Positions 45,960 through 58,965 of a stretch of DNA of 64,000 bases are shown piece by piece (position 1 is the stretch's first letter; every line of letters begins with the position of its first letter). The notes below the pieces were generated by a model. The model saw only the letters and a list, made by a program, of their open reading frames with translations, had not been told where the DNA came from and did no database searches. Source of the DNA: Himantopus leucocephalus (Eukaryota > Chordata > Aves > Charadriiformes > Recurvirostridae). The stretch is taken from assembly GCA_003993805.1 (NCBI GenBank), contig RSEF01000017.1, positions 10,669,895-10,733,894 on the forward strand, in the 5' to 3' direction. Position numbers and translations under genes: made by a program.

Positions 45960-45997
45960 CACACACACACACACACCCCCCCCCCCCCGNCCCCCCC
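45960..45997. repeat. (CA)n followed by poly(C), with one N
   Basis: A short CA run (45960-45976) leads into 13 C, then G, an N at 45990 and seven more C. The N marks an unresolved base call in a homopolymer, so the true length is uncertain. Confidence 0.85.
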
Positions 45998-46625
45998 GGT
46001 TTGGTAAATTACTGATGTTGATGTATTAGTCAGCTCTGCAAGCTGTGGGCATACGACTTCAAAGGCCGAGGTTTACCCTGCCAGGAAAGAGGACAGGATG
46101 GACCTCTCCGGTGCCGGGGGTGTGATCCTGCAGCTGAGCAAGGCAGAAAGGCATCTTATCTGTAGCTGCTGTGTAGCGCTGGGAACTTCCCCAGACCTTT
46201 GCCAACTGTTCTCAACATGCCTGACGGATCACAGGGCCTAAGGAAATTATTGCCGTGTTTATATTACATGGTTATATTATCTGCTTGCAGAAACCGTAGT
46301 CCCCTTGTGCACTCAAGACTCTTCCCCCTAAAGAAAGGAAGAGAATTTGAATAAAATAGTCTGAATAGCAGCGAGATGCAGCAGACAATGAACAGAAAAA
46401 CTTCTTTCAAATATTTAGCTAGTGATCCTGTATGAAACGGCAAGTACACATTCCTCCCTGAAATGCACCACGAGCTTTCGTAAACAAAGATTTTTCTGCA
46501 AGTTAAGATTTTATAAAGTTCAGGGTATGGAGGAAGAGCTGCATGGCTCGGCTCACAGGCAGAAATCCCCGGGCACTGTGCAGAGTGCTCCTGGGGTGCC
46601 TGACGCAGCACTGCAGTGGGAGGGA

Positions 46626-46645
46626 GTCCGTCCGTCCGTCCGTCC
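46626..46645. repeat. (GTCC)5 tetranucleotide microsatellite
   Basis: Five perfect copies of GTCC are present. The complementary unit GGAC is repeated at 16949-16964 in intron 3. These are simple repeats. Confidence 0.9.
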
Positions 46646-47819
46646 ATCCGCCAGCTCCCCCAGACTGCAGCTCAGGCTTTGGGGGAGAGACGGCTTGACT
46701 GAATGGTGTCCTGCACTACTCAGCGAGTACTGCACATGTAACGTGTCTTGTAAAAGTGGGTAAACTGTTTATCTCCTCCAAGAGGAAAATTGTATATATT
46801 CACTGCATTATTAGTTACAAAATTAACCCTGAAGGTTTCTTTTTTTCCTCAAGTAGTGGAAAAAACCCTCATAATTTTAAACAAGGTAAAGCTCTGTGAG
46901 GACCGGCTCTTTTAAATAACTGTGCCATGGAGGTTTACCTATGTCCAAGCTGCAGTGAAACTCAAACCCTTCTGTTTTAAAACTCTGAAGCACAAAGGAG
47001 CACCGCAGTAACACAGCACAGACTGTGGGGACGACTGGAGCTGACGCTGGACTGTCAGCACAGGCACTCACTGGACACAGTGCCACCAGAAAGTGAACTG
47101 AGAGTGGGTTTGGGGTGGAATATAGGTGGTCTGCTACTGGTGTAAACAAAGATACCAAAGAGAACCCATGAAGCACTACAGCTACATCTCCAGCTCCAGG
47201 CCAACAGGGCATCAGACCTTCACAGCCGCTCTGACAGGCAAATCACCCCACGGCACGGCACCACCAGGACCCTTGGCAGTTTTGGGACCCCCCGCCCCAG
47301 TCGGGTGCCCTGTGCATGCTCCAGCGCCAAGGAACGGGGCTCTGCGGGGCAGAGCAGTGCGGCAGCCGCGACTCACATCCCAGCACCCGACGGGCAGGGG
47401 GCACCCTGCGTGGTACCGACACCCATGTTCAGCACGGCGTCCTCCCAGGACCGTGGCGCTGCAGCGGTGTGGATGCAGCAGCCTCGGCTGTGGAGGAAAG
47501 CGCAGGCTGCAAATTCAGCGCTGTGTCTGTGTGGTTATTCATAAGATGACCAGAAAAGCACTGCCGCAAACACTCGTTTGTTTGGCTTTGCAGCCACGCT
47601 TGCTCCTTTGTTGAGCCGACACGCACAGGACGAGGGCGTGAAGCGGGAGCTGGAGGCGCCCGCACTGCAAGCGCCAGGCTCTGCCCCTCCTGAGCCCTGT
47701 CGCACTGCGCAGCCACGGGCTGTGCTCACCCGCAGCTCATCAGAGCCCTTCCCCCTCGCTTTTCCTCCCTCTCTCTCTCCCCTTTCTCCTTCTTTTCACA
47801 AAGAGCGAATGGATGGTTA

Positions 47820-48420
47820 AAAAGCCCTGATCTGATAGCGTCGCCCAAGCTGTGTTGCACCTTGAGAGAATCGACATCCAAGCTGTCGACAGCGTGATTT
47901 CCCTATCGGCTCATCCCCCCGCGGAGAGCGACCAGCGCCAACATTTTTGGTGATTTATAAAGAAAACTGTTTTCACAGACAGAACATGAAAGACACAAGC
48001 TCTAGATTACCACCAAGATTAGCATGCAAAAATGTATTTGAATTTCTGATCAGCAGGAGGCTTCAAAGGGACCAAGTGCAGATTAGCAGGTGTTACGTGA
48101 AAAAAGAGAGAGCGCTTTTGTGCTACAAAGTTGCGCGAGCAAAACAAATATGTCTTTCACTTTGAAGAGCTGGGGAGGAATTTGTGGCCATTGCCATGGA
48201 AACTCAACAGGCCTTACGCTGTAAAGCCAGATTTTGGAGACAGAACCGCTGTTATGTCTGTATGCTGCTGAATACAACGTGTCTTTATCAGAAGACTGGT
48301 GGGGAAAGTTAAATGACAATGTGACACCATTATGACACCTTTGTTTGTTTCAGCTGAATTTCCTTTCTCTGAGAAAGGAAAGAGCACAGCACGCGCTTGC
48401 TTTCAATAATGGACCCCCAG
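47820..48420. promoter_or_regulatory. Candidate enhancer block D with RFX X-box
   Basis: This region of moderate composition is without long frames. ATTGCCATGGAAAC at 48190-48203 is a near-perfect RFX X-box (consensus GTTGCCATGGAAAC). Nearby are GATTAGCATGCAAAA, AGATTAGCAGGTG and a GATA core in CTTTATCAG. The combination of several full-length motifs in 0.4 kb supports a regulatory element, without proof of conservation or activity. Confidence 0.35.
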
Positions 48421-51400
48421 AAATTACATCAATTCAGAGAAAAATTTAAATGTTCCAGCAGACCTTGATCATCATTAACATCCAGGTAAATTTTCTGGGC
48501 CAATATGGTCCCACCCAAAAATTGTGTAGCATCAGTCTTTGGCTATATGGTTTTAAATTCTTTTTCCACTTCTTTTTTCAGTCATCTCATCCCTGCTTTG
48601 AACCTGAACGGTGCTCACGTGAATCACTGGGCCCTGACTCGTTAGCGATGATCTTCAACCAAACCAACACAGCCACTGTTGTTGAGAGCACGTGGCTCCC
48701 GCTTTCTCCACCCTCGGCGGCCACGCTGGAGCCCTGACAAACCCACCTCCTCAGGCCCTCCGAACGGTGCTGGGCTGTGGTGCCGGCCGCAGGCACGGGC
48801 GGCCGCCGCAGCCCCTCGGGGGTGTCCCCACACACCCGCCCCAGGCACCACGAGCAGCTGGAACATCCCCGGAGGGGACAGGAGATGAGTCCTCCTCCAG
48901 GGCAGGGGGTAAGAGGAGAGAAAGGCAGCACAGTAAAGGCAAGAGGTGGTGAGAAAGACCTTCTCCGAGGGTCAGTGACAGCAGGACAACGGGCTCAGGC
49001 TGCAGAGCTTCTCCTGCCTACACGCGTCGGCCCCTGGCTGCCCGGCGTACCCAGCCCTGCTCACAGGTAGTGCTTTATAGACCGAACACATCCACAATGA
49101 ACCGGTCAGTCCACCACTAACTCACCTCCATCAGCACACTTAAAACACACGATTAATTAACTGATGCCAAGATATTAAGCTTAAAGGTCACAGTATCTCA
49201 CAGCTTCCTCTGCACCGTTTATCCTCTGCTCACCAGGCAGCCCAGCAGCACCGACAGGAGGTGTTCGGAGCGGGGAGCCGCTGCCGACCGCAGCTGCTGG
49301 GGTGAGACCAGTGCTGGGGCCGCAGACCGGCATCGCCGCTATCCTCCATGCGAGAGCTGCCCCGGACAGACGCCCTGGCTGGGCAAGGTCCGCTGCCGGT
49401 TCCGCCGCAGCCCGGCAGGACACCGGCCAGTGGGGTGCGCTGGCTGCGGGCGTTCAGGGCACCTCCGGCGAGGGCCGTGCGGGCAGCGGCTGGCGTCAGG
49501 CCAGCGCCTGGGAGAAGGGTGCCGTGTCTCCTGCCGGCCACCCCCAGCCCGGCAAGGAGCACTGTGCCAAGGAGGCCAGCGCTCTGCTGCGGATTATATA
49601 AAAAAACCAAAGAAAGACTATTTTCCATGTGAAAACATATCCCCTCGGTGTGGCTGAGGTCTGTGGTGGACGGCGGCAGAGCCACCGGCGCGGGGGCTCT
49701 GGGGCCCCCTTCCCCAGAGGACATGCAGAGCTAAGGCAGCCGCTGAGGAGGTCACCTCACGCATGCCGGGAAACGAGGCGGCAGTAAAGGAAAGGCAGAG
49801 GTTGATGATTTTCCACTGGTTTGGACTCCTCCGCGGGGAGGGCATGGCTGTCGGCACTGCTATCTATGACTGCCCTTACGGCCCGTGAGGAGCGAGCGCT
49901 CAGGGATCCCGGGAGCACCTTGCATGGGGTGCAACGTGCAAAGGAAACAAAAATTACAGAAGACTTGAAAAAGCAGGCTTCAGAAACCTCTGCAGGGCCA
50001 GGGGCGAGCAGGCACCAACGCAGCGCTCTGCCCTGCCTGGGTTTCCTGAGGCGGAGCATCTGCCTCCAGGCTCCTCTCCGCAGTCTGCCCAAGACCTTGT
50101 GCAGTCCTCCCGGAGGACACTGCACAGGTTCCCCGGGGACTTTCTGGTTTTAGAGGGCTTGGGGGTGGGCTGAGGGCAATAATTATTAGTTTTGCTCCAG
50201 TTACAACTGGCCTTCCTCGAAAACCCTGGAGAGAGGGATCCGCGCACCACATCAGACTGGAGCCGGTTCAGAGCGCCCCGGTAACGCTGGGTGATGCTGC
50301 TTTCCTTGCTCTCAGGTTGGAGCGTCAGAAGATACTTCTCAGAAACACTGGGTTTTGCTTAGTTTCTTCCTGTTGAAAATCTGAATTGTTATTTAAAAAA
50401 AAAATTAATCCACTGGTGCTTGAGTGAGAGTGAGCCTTATCTCACACCTTAAAATGCCCGACTGCATTAACTTCAGAGCATACTCTGCAGGAGGCAGAAG
50501 CAGCAGCACTGTCCAGACATTCGATAACAACTGCCAGTGAAAAGAAACGAGTGTAACAATAGTCACTGGGAGTGCTTGAAACCCAGCGTACTTGCTAGAA
50601 CACGTATTCCCTGCCTTAGATCTCATTTTCAACTTCCACAACTACTTGCATAAGAATACCGACTTCCTCTCCAGCTTGACTCACCTGAGCCTTCTTCATT
50701 CATATTTGCAAGTATGCATTTTGCCCCCGAGAAATCTGGCAGAAAACAAAAGTGCTGTCCTTTCCTACTTGTTGGCTACTTATGAAAAGACTTACAGTAT
50801 TAAAAGCTAAAGAACTGGTTCCACAGAATTCCACAGAGATAAAGCATACAATTTGTTGCAGATACTGCCTGAATTTCGGTATCATTTACATTCAGCTAGG
50901 AGGGAGCAAAGACTTTTGTTTTTAATCGCTAACTAGTCACGTGCCTGTATACACAAAGTAAAAGACAAATAATACTTGCATGTGAAAAAGACGCATGCTT
51001 TAAAATAATAATCCTTGGAGCATATTTCATATGGGCCAAGCACTTTTAAATTAATTAGTTATAGCCAGATATTTTTAGAAAGCTAGGAAGGGAATATTTA
51101 GTTATTTCTCCATGTCATGGGTTTCTGAAAAACTATTCCTTCAAGTGTAAGCATACAAGAAATATACAAACACATTGTTTATCTAAGTGAAACAAAAAAT
51201 GCAGTCCTTACATTTATAGCCTGTTTACATTTCTGGTAAAAACATATTTAAATTCGTATTTAATTCTGAGCTAGATATGACACAATAAAGATAATCAATT
51301 CAAACCAAATATCATTTCAAAGTGTGGATTGGAAATGCCCCAAAATTATTCTGAACAAATGAAGAAAGAAAGAAATTTTATGATACGGATCTAGAAGTTG

Positions 51401-54359
51401 AGGGAATAACTTACAGTCAAATGCCAAGGTTTTACACTGTCAGTTATGTAAAACAGCATAAGACAAGGCAGCTGAATTTGTAACTCACAAAACCCTGACA
51501 AGTGTGGTCAACCTCCTGAAAGCAATAATTTATTATCAGAAATGTCACGCCTACACAATAGCCTTATTGTTGATTCATTAGGTAATTTCCCTTGAAGACC
51601 AGCTGTTTCTAGTGTGGTAGGATGAATAATGAGGAAGATATTCAATGTTCGGGGTACAAATGACAGACATAAGGAGGTTCTAACACCACCAGCGTCCCAC
51701 CGCCTGCGGCACCAGCTCTGTGCTGGGGGTAAAGGTCCTACACCTCCCACTCGCACAGAAAACCTCCCAGGTGTCAGATTTGCTCAGAGGGCAGGTTGCT
51801 GTGCAATACCTTCAATAGAATCAGGAGACCCATGTGATATGGCCGAGCAGGCCTTGGGCTCATTGTCACCTTCTATTTCCATTGACGTGCCCCCAGGGTA
51901 GATACTTTCTCCTCCCAGCAGACTCAATTTATTCCCAGGTGCTCTGGTGAACGTCTCGCCACCAGTATAGCTTGCAAAAGACGGTCCCCGCGGCTGTGCT
52001 CCAGGCAAGCTTTTATCCTATTTTCCAGAAGTGCCTCTTTTTTAACCTTAAGCCAAGTACTATCTAGATAATAATTATTAAGCTATAATGTACTACAGCT
52101 AGTAGTACTATCTGCTAGTTGCTTGTTTTGTTTGTTGTTTTTTTTTTTTTAATTTTACACAAATACATTACTCGTCCCTCAAATGATCCCTCTGAGGGCT
52201 GCATCTCCATCACGTAAGTAACACTGCAATTAAAGTGAGTTAAATTCACCAATAAGCAGACAAGCACCATGTGCTGTATGGTTGGTGTTCATTATGCTCA
52301 GTACATTAATGCTAACAGTTTGTCAAGTCTTTTCATGCTACAGCCACCTAAACTGCATTAAACAGAAAAAAAAGGAAAACTTGTCTAAAGCCTGCCATTT
52401 GATCAGCCCTTTAAAGTGAACCTGGGATGCAAAAATCAGGTGGAATCATTTCTTTGCCTTTCAGAATGTATTTATTTGGAAACACAACTGCATGCCGAGC
52501 AGCGCTACAGGCAGAAGCACGAACACAGCGCTGCACAGAGCACGGTCTGACCAGAACCGCCACCGCTTTTGTTGTGTTCGGAAGGCTGCGGCAGGAGGGA
52601 GGTCTGGACGCTGGCAGTCCCCTCCACAGCAGATTCCGTGAGCACAACTAGTGCGCTGACACTCACGGGCTGACACAAGGCATGAAATTTTCACTGAAAT
52701 CTTCTTAAAAAAAGGAAAATAAGCCCTCTCTACCTTGCCTAGTGATGTTGTAAGCTTTGAAATGATGCAAGAATAATTCAAGTTCTAAAGGTCTGTCATT
52801 TGCAAGTGTCCCTATTCCTGCTACGTTTTCCTTTAACTGGCAATTATATTAACACTTTCAGTTAGACGTGGCTTTATGAACACAAGCAACCCCAGATAGT
52901 AAATATTCCTTACATATTTTTTTCCATAGCAAGATGCACCTACATGGTACTGTGCTAATGGTACATAAAACACAGAATTGTTTTTCAATGAAAACGCTGT
53001 ATAAGATAAATAATTTAGTAAATATATTCAGCTGAAATCTTACTTGTGCTGCAGCCGAGATCAAAATCAAGCTATTGTCCTTACCTAGCTATGGGGGGCA
53101 GGAGTGTCATAAAAACCTGGATTTACAGTTAATCAGATCTGCTGACTTTGTGACTTCTGTGTGCGTTTTAGTACTGCACCAGAATAGGTGTTCTCCTTCA
53201 CCGCAACCACACCGTAGTAATTCTGTTGCTTTTAAAACTGTACCCTTTTACGCTTCAATTGAATACAAAATAGAATATTATTGTTATCAGAAGAAAAGGT
53301 GCATGAAGACTTTTTTCCCCTACCAAGGGGTCATGCTAGTCCTTAATGCAAGCTCCCCACTCCTGAGCTCTCCGTCCCACCCCATGAAAGACGGCCCACC
53401 GCTTTGGGTGTCCGGGCATCACTTGGCGAGCTTGAAGAAATCTACCTCCACATCTGAAGTCTCCAAATGTTAAGAGTGGTTTCCAATGGTCATTAAAACA
53501 TTTGCAGAGTTCGTGACCTTATCCTGTTCTCCATAGGAGGATTTTAAATTTGAAGTCACTCCTTGTCTAAATGTAAGCAGAGCGGAGAGAGTTGTTTGGG
53601 ATTTATATTGCCACAACCACGCCCTTGTATTCCCTTCAGTCAGCCTCGCTAGAACATGAATTTAAATCCCGGTTTCCTGAAGTCATAGGGAAAATCACAG
53701 CTACTCAGGAGAGGGTGGCACTGCAGCTCCGGGTGTGCTCCCTGGGCTCGCACCCTCCACCACCTCTGCTCCAGAGAGGATGGGAACGTGGTCCTCCAGA
53801 AACGCCCCGCGGCGAGCGCTGCGGACATCGATCACTCTCTAAAGCTGTTGTCACACAAAAATCTTGCTGCAATTAGGATTTGATCGTGTGCCGCTTTCTA
53901 TCAGAGAAAGCACAGCACTGACATTTGTGGTTACCAAAAAAACAACCTCAGGAACCTCTTGGTGCTTCCGAGAAGACTCCCACAGTGGGAGCATCTCTCC
54001 TATCCTGCTGCAAGACCCCTTTCCATGAATTATGGAGACATTGCATTAAAATAGTACACTGTAAGAACAACCAAGAGCTGAAGAACTCCTCCCTGGTCAC
54101 TTGGCCCAGCAGTCCTCCTGGGACACGAGCAGTGCCACTGACTGCTGTGAGACTTCACAGTGTTTCGGAAGGAGGGGACCCCCTTTCCTATTTTTTGGCC
54201 CATTAAACCTTCAGGTCCAACCGTGGAGATATGCTCAGTACAATTCCTCCATAGGGAAATTTATAAACTGTGCCCCACTACAGAGAGTTTGGTCTGCAGA
54301 GCGGTTTTTGCAATTAACAAAATCTTGTCCGCAGTTCAGTTTTAGAATCTGATTATTGT
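48421..54359 (-). other. LMX1B: LMX1B intron 2 segment
   Basis: No exon was recognised. GC-rich parts at about 48680-49060 and 49240-49740 have overlapping chance frames up to 164 codons. AT-rich parts at about 50900-51450 (including TTAATTAG near 51051) and 52040-52350 may hold regulatory sites. A T-run lies at about 52138-52150. Confidence 0.55.
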
Positions 54360-55050
54360 TCTACATTTATCTTAAGCAAAGTGGCTGACAAATAACTGCA
54401 AAATAATGTGATAAAAACCATTTATAATGCCAGCTTATTCCAGGTCTTTCTCCCTAACTAGTTATGACAAGGTAATAATGCTGGTTATGCATTTGTCTGA
54501 CTTTAAATTGGTTACTTATAGCCATGATGGATGAGGGGAAAGATCGCCTTATTCTGAAAAGCAGCTCTTGATTTCTGATCTCATTTTTGCAGGTAATGAA
54601 TTATATCTAATTAGTAGGTTCCAAATCTAATCAAGAGGTTGAGATGTTGACCCAGAGACAGCCAAAGAGGGTGAGGAGGCCTCCTTTTATGTTTTTTGCT
54701 TATCTTAAATAAAGAATGCTTCATAAATACAGTCTTCAGGAGAGCAGTGACTACACTGGCTAAAGATGGAATCAATTTTAAAAGTCACTGTTTCAGTTAA
54801 CAGTTTAATGAAACTCATCTCCACAGATGTATTCTTTCCATTGGGAATGTAAACTCCTTATTCACCATTATGGTCTATTTATTTTATTATTTAGGAAAAC
54901 TATGAGAAATTGTTGTTGTTGTTATAAGCAAATCAGGCTGGAGTGAAAGAAATTACTTTTGATGAAACAAAAAAAAATCTGCGAGTTAAGAAAAATTTCC
55001 ATCAGAATTCTTGAGAAATAAACAATTATTTAAAAAAAATTCAAGGAGCT
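54360..55050. promoter_or_regulatory. AT-rich candidate enhancer block E
   Basis: This is AT-rich DNA without long frames, containing CTAATTAG at 54607-54614 beside GGTAATGAATTATAT and CAAATCTAATCAAGAGG, plus TAAATTGGTTAC upstream. A (TTG)n run lies at 54910-54923. As with the other blocks, density of homeodomain cores is the only evidence. Confidence 0.3.
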
Positions 55051-55859
55051 GGAGTGGAAAAAGTAGCACAAGGGATAGATGGACAGATAGATAAAAAATG
55101 TTTTTCAGTTTTACATCATAGTAGCTGCAAAACAAACAAACAAAGCTACATTTCTAATCACATTTTGCTTTTATACGTGCAATTTTCCCCACCAGAGCCA
55201 GCAAAGTGAAGTAAATATGAGAGTATGAAACCTATCCCAAAAGTCAGTCAATTAGCTAGTCATGTTTGTTGTTCTTGGGCTTTCACACCAGACCCAAACC
55301 CATTGTCTTACACCTAAAAAGACTACAATGTATCTTTGCAATGTTAATACATGTGCTCCAGTTAATCATCACCCTGTCACCTACACAGCCCCGCACCTCC
55401 CAGGGATGAGGCTGCCGGAGGTTTGACAACCACTACGTTAAGCCCTGAAACACCAGTGCACCAGCACGTAGAGTGACCTTCTTTCACAACCTCTCAATTC
55501 TCCTTTATGATTATTTTTAAAATCTATGTTAAGATCTTTTAAGGAGCGTTAGTTATTAAAATAAAATGGACATTTAAAAAACAAGTATCTTCTGAATTAG
55601 TAATGAGGACCTACGCCACATGGTTTATGTTCGTAAAAAAAGACAACACATTATACAAGTTCTTGAGATGCTGTAGCTAAAGCTAGAATAAATCCCTTTT
55701 TTAACTGAAGTCCTTAATAGACCTAAAATTTTCCTAAGTATTCCTAAAATATAGATCCAGTCTGTCTACCTGAAGCTTACACAACTCCGAAGTCTAGCAA
55801 AACACCTTAGTGTAAGAAGGACAAAATCCTAATCACTTATTTACAACTTTTGGATCTAC

Positions 55860-55953
55860 CAGGTCTAGTGGGAGGTGTCCCTGCCCATGGCAGGGGGTTG
55901 GAACTCGATGATCTTTATGGTCCCTTCCAACCCAAACCATCCCGTGATTCTAC
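55860..55953 (+). mobile_element. CR1 LINE, 5'-truncated 3' end
   Basis: The sequence matches the 3' end typical of bird CR1 elements: AGTGGGAGGTGTCCCTGCCC, then GGGGGTTGGAACT, GATGATCTTTATGGTCCC and TTCCAACCCAAACCAT, ending GTGATTCTA near the CR1 terminal repeat. Only about 94 bases are present, which is usual because CR1 copies are strongly 5'-truncated, and no reverse transcriptase remains. It is inserted on the strand opposite to LMX1B transcription. Similarity to the remembered consensus is high, so it is not among the oldest copies. This is the best single indicator of an avian source. Confidence 0.9.
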
Positions 55954-55959
55954 CCCTAC

Positions 55960-56480
55960 CCACAGAAAGCTCTGGCTGAACACCAAGCCCTACAAACAAG
56001 CATTGCGCCCCTCGCAGCCCTCGGGGCACGCAGGCAAGGACATGTTTGGCCACCAGGCCTGCCGGGGGCAGAGCTAATGGAGCCGGGGTGGGAGGAGATG
56101 TCCAGAGCACACTGGCACCAGGAAAACCCCACCCAGCGTGGAGCCGGGCCAGATGCGTCGGTGGGAGCCGGTGCACCGGCGCTGGGGGCCCGCAGGTTGC
56201 CTGCTCCGTCGGGAAGGAGCTTGCCCGCGCACCGAGGCACCGTGCGGCATGGCCCGCCCCGGGTGGGCCACCCTCGCCCGCCGGCAGGACACGGCGTGCC
56301 AGCTCCTGCCGCAGGGCAGGCAGCGGGAGCAGCTCCACACACCGGGGCAGCTGTGGGCGTTCCACCCGGATTCACGGCTTCTGCTGTGCACCCAGGGAAG
56401 GGCTGGCTTGGCTCGGACGAGGCCTTCTCGCTCCTCCCAGGGCCTTTTGCCGTGCGGATAAAACGAGTCCCCAGAGAAGG
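55960..56480. other. GC-rich intronic segment after the CR1
   Basis: This is strongly GC-rich. Frames of 107-186 codons are open on both strands together and give Pro/Ala/Gly/Arg-rich translations without domains. It may be a small CpG island. It is not supported as coding. Confidence 0.45.
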
Positions 56481-58903
56481 ATTTTGAGTGCAACAGCCAC
56501 ACTTCCCCATGTCCAAGGAAAGGTGAGAGAGATAAAAGGGCTAAACACAAACTGCAGCTCAAACATGACAGGGGTTGTGCCATGCCTGCAGCGAATGCCT
56601 TAGGGTCACCAGCCATCAGCGATCCAAGCCTGCAGGGGTCAGAGGACGGGAGACGAGAAAGCTGAGGAAATACACTTCGGATTCATTACAGCAAACGTTT
56701 CCACAGCAAAACAGAGATGTACGTGGAGGCCTTCAAGCATATTGGGGTGATCTAAATTCCTGCTTTTGTGTGGTGACACTGGGCACGTAGAAGCTCAGAG
56801 GACACCAAGTCCCTGCATGACCCGTGCAGACTGTATGCACCAGCCTGAAAACTGCTGACCGATCTTTGCTTGCCCAGGAGCAAGCAGAATTTTATGTGAC
56901 CTATCAAAAGTGGAATAATCATCGGTCTTCTGGTACCTTTACCTGCCAGAGTCACTACATAACTCTTATTTCTTGTTTTGATCGTAATTTGAGAGTCTCT
57001 TCAGTGCTCGGCACACAGCATTCGGATCACCGCCCTTTCCAAGGATGTTCTGTCAAGCCACAAACCAGCTTCATGCAGTCAAACGCAATGCAACGAGACA
57101 CTTAAAAACCCTAATGACCGCAGAGGGAGCGCTGGACTGAATGAACCGGAGCCATCCAGTGTCCTGCTTATGCTTAACATTGCTAAGACAACGCTACCTC
57201 TTTCGTACGCTACTGAAAGGAACAGTACTTTATTTTTTTTATATTGGAGCACCCTGAAAACTCTTGGTACTTTGCTTGGATTTGCCAGCTGTAAAAAGAG
57301 AGAAGTACATGCTCTTTTAAAATATATTGGTAAGACATCTGGATGAGGAGGTCCCTGGGCCACGTATTTAGTGAAAGGAAGACATCATTCCATGTTGTAT
57401 TCACTTCATTACGTGCCTGCCCTGCTCTTACACTCTGCCTCATCCTGCTGTCAAGCACTTCAGATCCTACAGTGGAAACTATGACGAAGGAACATTGTTA
57501 TAGCTTATAAGCACATATTGTACAGCAGTAGCAGCTAAGGTGTTGTTTATTGTAATTCCTTAACTAAAGGGATGGCTTTATAGACCATCGCAGTGTTACG
57601 GATAAGGCAACAGCAGCTCTCCTGTTATGAACCTTATTTTTATATGATTTATAACTGGGCTGCAAAAACTATTATTGGCTTAAATCCATCTCAGCATGGA
57701 AACTTTCTCAAGCATCTGAGAAATAAGGCAAGACAGCCATAACAAGCTCTGTTAGGTTAAACTGGACATTTTAAAAAGAAAAAAAAGAAGCTGTAGTGAA
57801 GTCTGGCAGATAATGATCACTTCAGTTCCATCTTTGCCTTTTACAGTTACTTTGACAACGGCAAGATAAAATGAACATTCAAAAAAAAAAAAAGAGGATT
57901 CACACATCCTTTCAGCTCTGTTTCTAATGCCAAGTTTATTTTGTTTCTAAAGAAAAATTTCTTTGCAGGCAAGTCTACTTCCTTCTCCTGTCTTAATGCA
58001 TTAAACCGTACTTAATGGTCCTGTGCAAGAACAGCAGTTTTAGTCTCAAAGCCCCTGCAGGTAGGCAGATTCCATCTCCCTGTGCTCTAAGCAGCCGGCT
58101 ACCCCAGTGCCCAGAGGTGTCCCGCACAGGCTGTGATGTGCACATCACCTACCTGATGAAAGCCTCCTAATCCTGTGGCCTGAAGTCAGTTCTCAGAGAA
58201 GTATTTGATCTGCTGAAGCGAGCGCATAAGTGAAGGATCATCCGAGGGGACGCATCGCTGTTCCCTGACTCACTTCCCACCACGGGCCGTCCTGGGGCTG
58301 CTTCGGTGTCAGCAAAGGCACAGCCCTCCCCTGGGCCGCCCGACCAGCAATGCTCCCGCCTTCAATCCAGATAGCGCTGCTGGAAAGGAATCTGCTCATC
58401 TCTGAGCATGTCCACTTAAAGTGGAAAATCTGCTCTACCTACCTGTTCTGTGATCGCCAAGGACAGGCTTGTAAACCACGCGGCTAAGAGCAGCAGAGTC
58501 TTTAGGGAGGGACAAGGGGGACTCTGAACTCCTTGACGTTAAGTGGATAAATAAATGTGCGTAAAAGGCATTGAGCACTGTAACCATGAAGGGTTTTAAA
58601 AGAATTAAAATGAAGAAGTGTCAGGACAAAGGAATTTCAACCACATTGTTGGGAACACTCAGGTTTTTTATTTTAAATGAAAAGAGGTATGCTTTAAAAA
58701 TCTCTACAGCTATTACTGCTTATTTTCTGGAAATACTCGTAAGACTTTCCAATATTTAACTCCTGGAACCCAACCACCATGGAAGGGCTGGCCCTGTGCT
58801 CCCAGATATTAAGTCTGCACCTTGTTACCGGGCGCTGCCAACACGTACTGTGCAATACCTGTTTAGGAAGAGCAGCATTTGCTTGCCCGGCAGACTGGTA
58901 AAA

Positions 58904-58965
58904 TGATAGATTCATAGAACTATGTCTTTCATCTAAAGAGGTCAAGTGACCAGTTCCAACTATGC
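58904..58965 (-). mobile_element. Probable degraded CR1 3' end
   Basis: Read on the minus strand, it begins AGTTGGAACTGGTCACTTGA and ends AGTTCTATGAATCTATC. This resembles the CR1 3' end (GTTGGAACTAGATGATCT ... ATTCTATGATTCTATG) with many substitutions and small gaps. It is judged by eye only. Confidence 0.4.

Larger units (their letters stand above)
44421..47819 (-). other. LMX1B: LMX1B intron 2 segment
   Basis: No exon was recognised. It contains a CA/poly-C run with an ambiguous base (45960-45997), a (GTCC)n run (46626-46645) and a GC-rich patch at about 47270-47760 where several frames are open by composition. Confidence 0.55.

Noticed and set aside
56046..56603. Overlapping 180-186-codon frames on both strands after the CR1
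   Set aside because: Several frames are open at once in GC-rich sequence, with Pro/Gly/Ala-rich translations. Not coding.
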